Assembly (NCBI GenBank): GCA_036873135.1
Contig: JAPTYO010000023.1
Location: 2,491,834 to 2,555,833, forward strand
Length of the DNA: 64,000 bases
Source of the DNA: Clarkia xantiana subsp. parviflora
Lineage: Eukaryota > Streptophyta > Magnoliopsida > Myrtales > Onagraceae
Direction of reading: 5' to 3'
Shown here: positions 59,973 to 64,000 of the stretch, piece by piece
Position numbering within the stretch: position 1 is the first letter of the stretch
How the letters are laid out: every line of letters begins with the position of its first letter
Notes under the pieces: generated by a model
Database searches by the model: none
What the model was told of the DNA's origin: nothing
The model's input: the letters and a program-made list of their open reading frames with translations, nothing else
Position numbers and translations under genes: made by a program

Positions 59973-61165
59973 TCATTGCCTACAAGAGTCGGGTTTAATA
60001 TCTCGAGCTCGCATGTAACTCAGAAACTGACCTGGCAATTCTTCCAACAGCGATCGTACTACAGACAACTGCCCACCTGCAACCACAATCTCACTTCAGC
60101 AAATATGCCAAAACCAGAAGCACAAGTGCAAAAATCAATACTACTTACTGTATATTTCTCGCATTGGAACAAACTGCACAATGTCTCTCGTCGCCATCCT
60201 TCCTGTAGAGCTCTCCAGTCGTTTTCCATTATCCGCATCAAGCATCTATGAATGATTAGGAGACGGAGCTTATCGAATATTATGAAACAAAAATGCACCA
60301 AAGACTTATTTTGACAGCACCATTGAACATACCTCCATTTGTTTGAAATCTGCTCCTCCAACTCCAACTATAAGAGCTGATAACGGAAGATCCGAAACCC
60401 TCACCAGAGCATCTTTCGTTTCTTGAAGATCAGTCAGAACTCCATCCTGCAACCCCCCAAGAGTATTCACATTCATAAAATGAATAATATATTAGTGAGA
60501 AGTTCAGGTTGTAATATTTAATTGGGTTTAGAAACTAAAAACATTCTCAACTATAGTTCATGTTGTTAATAGTTGACCCAGATTTAAAATGTTGACATTC
60601 AGTGTCCCAACTATTGGACATTGAATATCAACATTTTAAATCTGGGACGTCGCTTTAAAAGTAAATAGTAAGTTTTTGATGCTTGGACTTGATTCAAAAG
60701 TAAATAGTACGTTTTACTGTATCAGGTCGACTTGATTCAAAAGGCTGTATTTATCGATTTGAAGTTTGAATAGGGAAAATTCGAACTAGTTTGGCTGGGG
60801 CTTTCTGTTTAAGTACAATAAAATCAACAAGCGGGGATAGCTTAGTTGGGAGAGCGTCAGACTGAAGATTTGAAGGTCGCGTGTTCGATCCACGCTCACC
60901 GCATATTTTTAGAGAAGAAAACAAAACAAAAGATTAGAATGTATGCACTAAAAAACAGTCTCAACTATAGTTCACGTTGCTAATAGCTGTCCCTGGGAGA
61001 ACGATTTAAAACTAAACACTATCTTTGACTTGACTCAAAAGTAAATGGTACGTTTTACTGTATAGGTGCCTCGACTTAAAAGGCTGGATTTATCGGTTTG
61101 AATAGGGAAAAGTCAAACAAGGTTGGGTGGGGTTTCTGTTTAAGTCCAAGAAATCAATAAGCGGG

Positions 61166-61208
<43 letters not shown>

Positions 61209-64000
61209 GCGTGTTCGATCCACGCTCACCGCATACTTTTAGAGAAGAAAGCAAAATATTAGAAGGAATGCACTTACTCAAAATCAAAATGTTTTTGTTG
61301 CTTAAAATGTCAATTTTAACACCAAAGATTAGAATCTATGCCCTTACTCGAAAACAAAATGTTTTTGTTGCTTAAAATGTCAATTTTAACACCAAAATCA
61401 GTTGAAAAAAGTGGAACACATTAAATCTGATAGTTGCAATACCAAATATCAACATTTTAAATTTGGGACCGTGATTAGCAACATAACCTATAGTCGAGAC
61501 TGTTTTTAGGTTTTTAACCCTATTTAATACGGTTCGATCCATTTACCGTAATGATGAGCAGAACATAGTATTTCTTGTTGTTATGCGACAAGGATTGCCC
61601 AGCAATTTGTGCAGCTCTATTGATGATTTGACCGAACAATGTTGGTCCTGCTAGTGAAACGTTATGTAGTGCAGCCGAATAAGCACCCATTATGCCTTCA
61701 ACTCCATCAACCTATCACCCAGCAGGCAGCGGTTAATAACATAATAGCTCAAAGAGAGGACTGACTTATTGATGAAGTTTGTCCTACCTCAAGGCCATAT
61801 GGGTTTAAGTCGAAACAATGTGATACTGAACCATCAGACATCCTTCCTCCAAAACTCCATGCAGGAAACTTCCTGTCGGAATCATAGAACTGAAGCACCT
61901 CTCCCACTTCTCGTATTGCCTGTAGAAATATCGAGTCGATTGAAAACTGTTATGGGTCTTGATAACCGTAGGAACTAGATAACTGAAATAATTTTAATAA
62001 GGGTTCAGGGTACTTTTGGTATCACCTGTTTACACGAAATCTACTGTTCATACCATATGTTTTTTTTTTTACCAATTTGGAACCAATGATTTCCATTCTG
62101 CACCGTTTTCATACCTCCGTTAGTGTCCCGTTAAATGACATGTGTCATGCACGTGAGCAGCCCAAAACTTTCAATTTTGTTCAATTTAGTCCCTTTAATA
62201 CATCTCTAATTTTTATTTTGTTCAATTTAGTCCTAAAATTTCAAAACCAAACTCTTCACCCAAATTGACCTAGCCGGACCTAGCCCTAAACTAGGTCCGG
62301 CTATAAATTGGGGCTAGGTCAATTTGGGTGAAAGTTTTGGTTTTAAAATTTTAGGACTAAATTCAACAAAATAAAAATTAAAGATGTATTAAAGGGACTA
62401 AATTGAAAGTTTTAGGCTGCTCACGTGCATGGCACATGCTATTTAACGGCCATTTTTTAACATAACACTAACGGAGGTATGAAAACGGTGCAAAATGGAA
62501 ACCATTGGTTCCAAATTGGAACAAAAAAAAATATATGGTATGAACAGCAGATTTCGTGTAAACATGTGGTACCAAAAGTAACCCTTAACCCTTTAAATAA
62601 CTTTATGTTATCGTTTTATTCATAAATCTGTCTATTATATAGGACTAAACTAGTGTAATCTAAGAAGATAAGATATTCTAACTGATAAGAATAAGACATA
62701 TCATATTTAACTATATCACTAATTATAGATCTAACGGAGACCTCTTATATCAACAAAGTTGAAACCTCAGACCTCTCAAATCAACATTTGAAATTTCAGA
62801 CATCTCCGGTTAACATGGGCCAACTTTCAGGCATTTCATAGCTTATTAACCCTATATCTAACCTTGTCTCGGATATATTTATCTGTAACAAAAACCACGA
62901 TTAATCAACTGTGGTTGAAAAAGATGAGGTCCACGCACCTGTTGGTAGGAGTTCAACCTCCCTGATGAATCAATATAATGCAGTGAATCTGGACTCCGAG
63001 GATTTCCATTAGAAGCTGATATATTCCATGTTAGAAGAACAAACTAGATGAGTACTAAGTTGCAAAATTAAAATATGTATGCAATGCTTCACAATAGAGT
63101 ATCTTTCATGCAAATAGATAGGGTACCTGTAAAGTCGACAGCAACCATAAAAGAAAGCTCGAACCCATTGGATATGTAATCAACAAAACTGAACTGTTGC
63201 TTCTCATGGTATTGTTCCACAAAAAGCTGACCCTTTAAGACCTACAAAAAGGAAGTCCATAAGATGGTTTACTGGTATCAGATATTTCCAGGCTATGTAT
63301 AGTGATCGGAGAGTACCCTTTCGTGATTAGGATGTGAAGAGGTTGGAGTTGAAAAATGTGATCCACTTCTATCACTGTGAAGGTTTTCAAGGCCTGCTAT
63401 GGATTTCTGAAGTTTGCTGCAATAAAAATGCAACCTGAGTTATATTTCTCAGTTTACGTTAACAATAGACGTCTGAAATTCATCGCAGCGATTATGTTTA
63501 TACCCAATAAGAACGTGGTTGCCACTTGTGTCGAAATCAAAGCACTCAATCACCAAGGGGTTGTCCTGATGACAAGAGAAACGCATGAGATACATGTAAA
63601 ACGTAAGCATCAGAGGCGTTCTAAATTCTTAATAGAGAGATTACTTTGGTTGCAAATTGCTGCATGCTTAGAGATAAGGGTCTCCAGGTTGGATTCAGAT
63701 TGTCTTTCACGACTTCCGTCTTGCAGATTGGTATACAACCACCACCTTCAGTTATTCTAGATATCCTCAAGAATGGATCCTAACAAAGGAAAAGGGAAAA
63801 TGAGTAACGAAAGCACATACGGAATTCTAATAAGCTATATAAGTTCATATATAAGATGAAGTGATCCCGGAAAAAGAAATGAAAGCATACACTTTTAGAA
63901 AATAAGTCTTTGTTATCCAAATGGGAACACCGGAAAGTTATTTCAACGACAGTCCTTGAAGTAACTGGCTCTTCCGCATGGACAGTGATCGTGCCTAGAT
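59973..64000 (-). CDS. BON1: BONZAI-type copine, C-terminal part, partial
   Basis: Calcium-dependent phospholipid-binding copine of the plant BONZAI group, which acts at the plasma membrane and restrains cell-death and defence responses. Eleven exons are visible: 63891-64000 (cut by the window edge), 63645-63779, 63504-63565, 63317-63416, 63127-63241, 62939-63015, 61788-61919, 61547-61711, 60333-60446, 60149-60245, 59973-60076. All junctions hold one frame (about 403 aa). The first exons are the end of the second C2 domain ([39 protein letters not shown]). The copine/vWA domain follows with a metal-site [37 protein letters not shown] and ADFKQMEMLDADNG. The end is [16 protein letters not shown]. 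The N-terminal C2 domain lies beyond the window. BON1, BON2 and BON3 cannot be separated here. Introns carry two Mutator-like elements, one with tRNA genes. Confidence 0.92.
60831..60903 (+). tRNA. tRNA-Phe (GAA), copy 1
   Basis: 73-bp gene with a 7-bp acceptor stem gcgggga/tcaccgc and a final a. D arm gctt/gagc; anticodon loop ctgaaga with anticodon GAA; T arm gcgtg/cacgc around ttcgatc. It differs from copy 2 at two stem positions (D-arm C to T and anticodon-stem C to T), both giving tolerated G-U pairs. An upstream CAA (atcaacaag) and a downstream T5 run (60906-60910) are the usual plant Pol III start and stop signals. It lies within the Mutator-like element, antisense to the copine intron. 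Confidence 0.93.
61161..61233 (+). tRNA. tRNA-Phe (GAA), copy 2
   Basis: 73 bp, standard plant tRNA-Phe: acceptor gcgggga/tcaccgc, D arm gctcagttgggagagc, anticodon GAA at 61194-61196, T arm gcgtgttcgatccacgc. All stems are fully paired. A T4 terminator follows at 61236-61240. It lies 330 bp after copy 1 in the same orientation, within the duplicated interior of the same element. This is the canonical copy and is probably expressible. Confidence 0.95.
62001..62591. mobile_element. Mutator-like foldback element inside a copine intron, 591 bp
   Basis: Starts gggttcagggtacttttgg and ends ccaaaagtaacccttaaccc, inverted copies over most of the length. The 9-bp target duplication matches at 8 of 9 (ttttaataa at 61992-62000, tttaaataa at 62592-62600). 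It is the same subfamily as 8646-9387: both carry gtcatgcacgtgagcagccc and a ctaggtccggcta centre. Confidence 0.85.
62755..62852. repeat. One-ended fragment of a Mutator-like element
   Basis: aaacctcagacctctcaaatcaac, cggttaacatgggcc and gcttattaaccc match the right arm of the 14650-15647 element. Only this arm is recognisable. It is in the same copine intron as 62001-62591. Confidence 0.55.

Larger units (their letters stand above)
60524..61520. mobile_element. Mutator-like element carrying two tRNA-Phe genes, 997 bp
   Basis: Left end gggtttagaaactaaaaaca...tctcaactatagttcatg and right end cgagactgtttttaggttttt then aaccc are inverted copies over about 90 bp. The 9-bp target duplication matches at 8 of 9 (tatttaatt at 60515-60523, tatttaata at 61521-61529). 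Between the ends is a tandem duplication of about 330 bp. Each unit contains aaatagtacgttttactgta-like sequence, a tRNA-Phe gene, and agagaagaaa after it. A further copy of the left-arm sequence (cagtctcaactatagttcac, about 60956) lies between the units. It sits in the copine intron between exons 60333-60446 and 61547-61711. The 20452-20822 element shares its arms but has no tRNA. Confidence 0.85.

Noticed and set aside
61090..61287. Minus-strand open frame including [17 protein letters not shown]
   Set aside because: It is the reverse complement of the second tRNA-Phe gene; this peptide is a well-known artefact of translating tRNA genes.

Overview
This is a stretch of a plant nuclear genome, almost certainly a eudicot. 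It is AT-rich. Its genes have many short exons with GT-AG introns and match plant-specific families: indole-acetamide amidase AMI1, plant kinesin-1, BCAS3-type ATG18 and BONZAI copine. Between and inside the genes lies a dense population of plant transposons. No species can be named from sequence alone.

Six protein genes are readable. From left to right they are: AMI1-like amidase (minus strand, 5' part only, running off the left edge); kinesin-1 KIN-1 (plus, 15 exons, 475 aa, complete); a Tim44/mL45-like mitochondrial protein (plus, 12 exons, 301 aa, complete, with one GC-AG intron); an AT74-like histidine phosphatase (minus, 2 exons, 291 aa, complete); a BCAS3-domain ATG18, probably ATG18h (plus, 9 exons, 972 aa, complete); and a BONZAI/copine gene (minus, C-terminal 11 exons, running off the right edge). 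Two tRNA-Phe(GAA) genes sit on the plus strand inside an intron of the copine gene. Every listed exon chain keeps one open frame across its junctions. The genes are unrelated housekeeping, hormone, autophagy and defence functions and do not form a pathway.

Most of the rest is mobile DNA. About ten Mutator-like foldback elements begin GGGTTAA and end TTAACCC, or close variants, and have 9-bp target duplications. They have different interiors, and several lie in introns of AMI1, the Tim44-like gene, ATG18 and the copine. There are also hAT-type elements (one nested in another repeat), a miniature LTR element (TRIM) of 538 bp, PIF/Harbinger-type elements, and Helitron 3' ends, one pair in tandem.

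The largest element is a 10.5-kb LTR retrotransposon (37514-47984) of Tat/Ogre type in minus orientation, with a perfect 5-bp target duplication. Its LTRs are nearly identical. It carries gag-protease plus a second gag-like segment where the reverse transcriptase and integrase should be. It also has an intron-containing gene on the opposite strand and a 0.9-kb minisatellite array, so it looks like a young non-autonomous element. The most notable find is the 997-bp Mutator-type element at 60524-61520, which contains two tandem tRNA-Phe genes with their Pol III signals.
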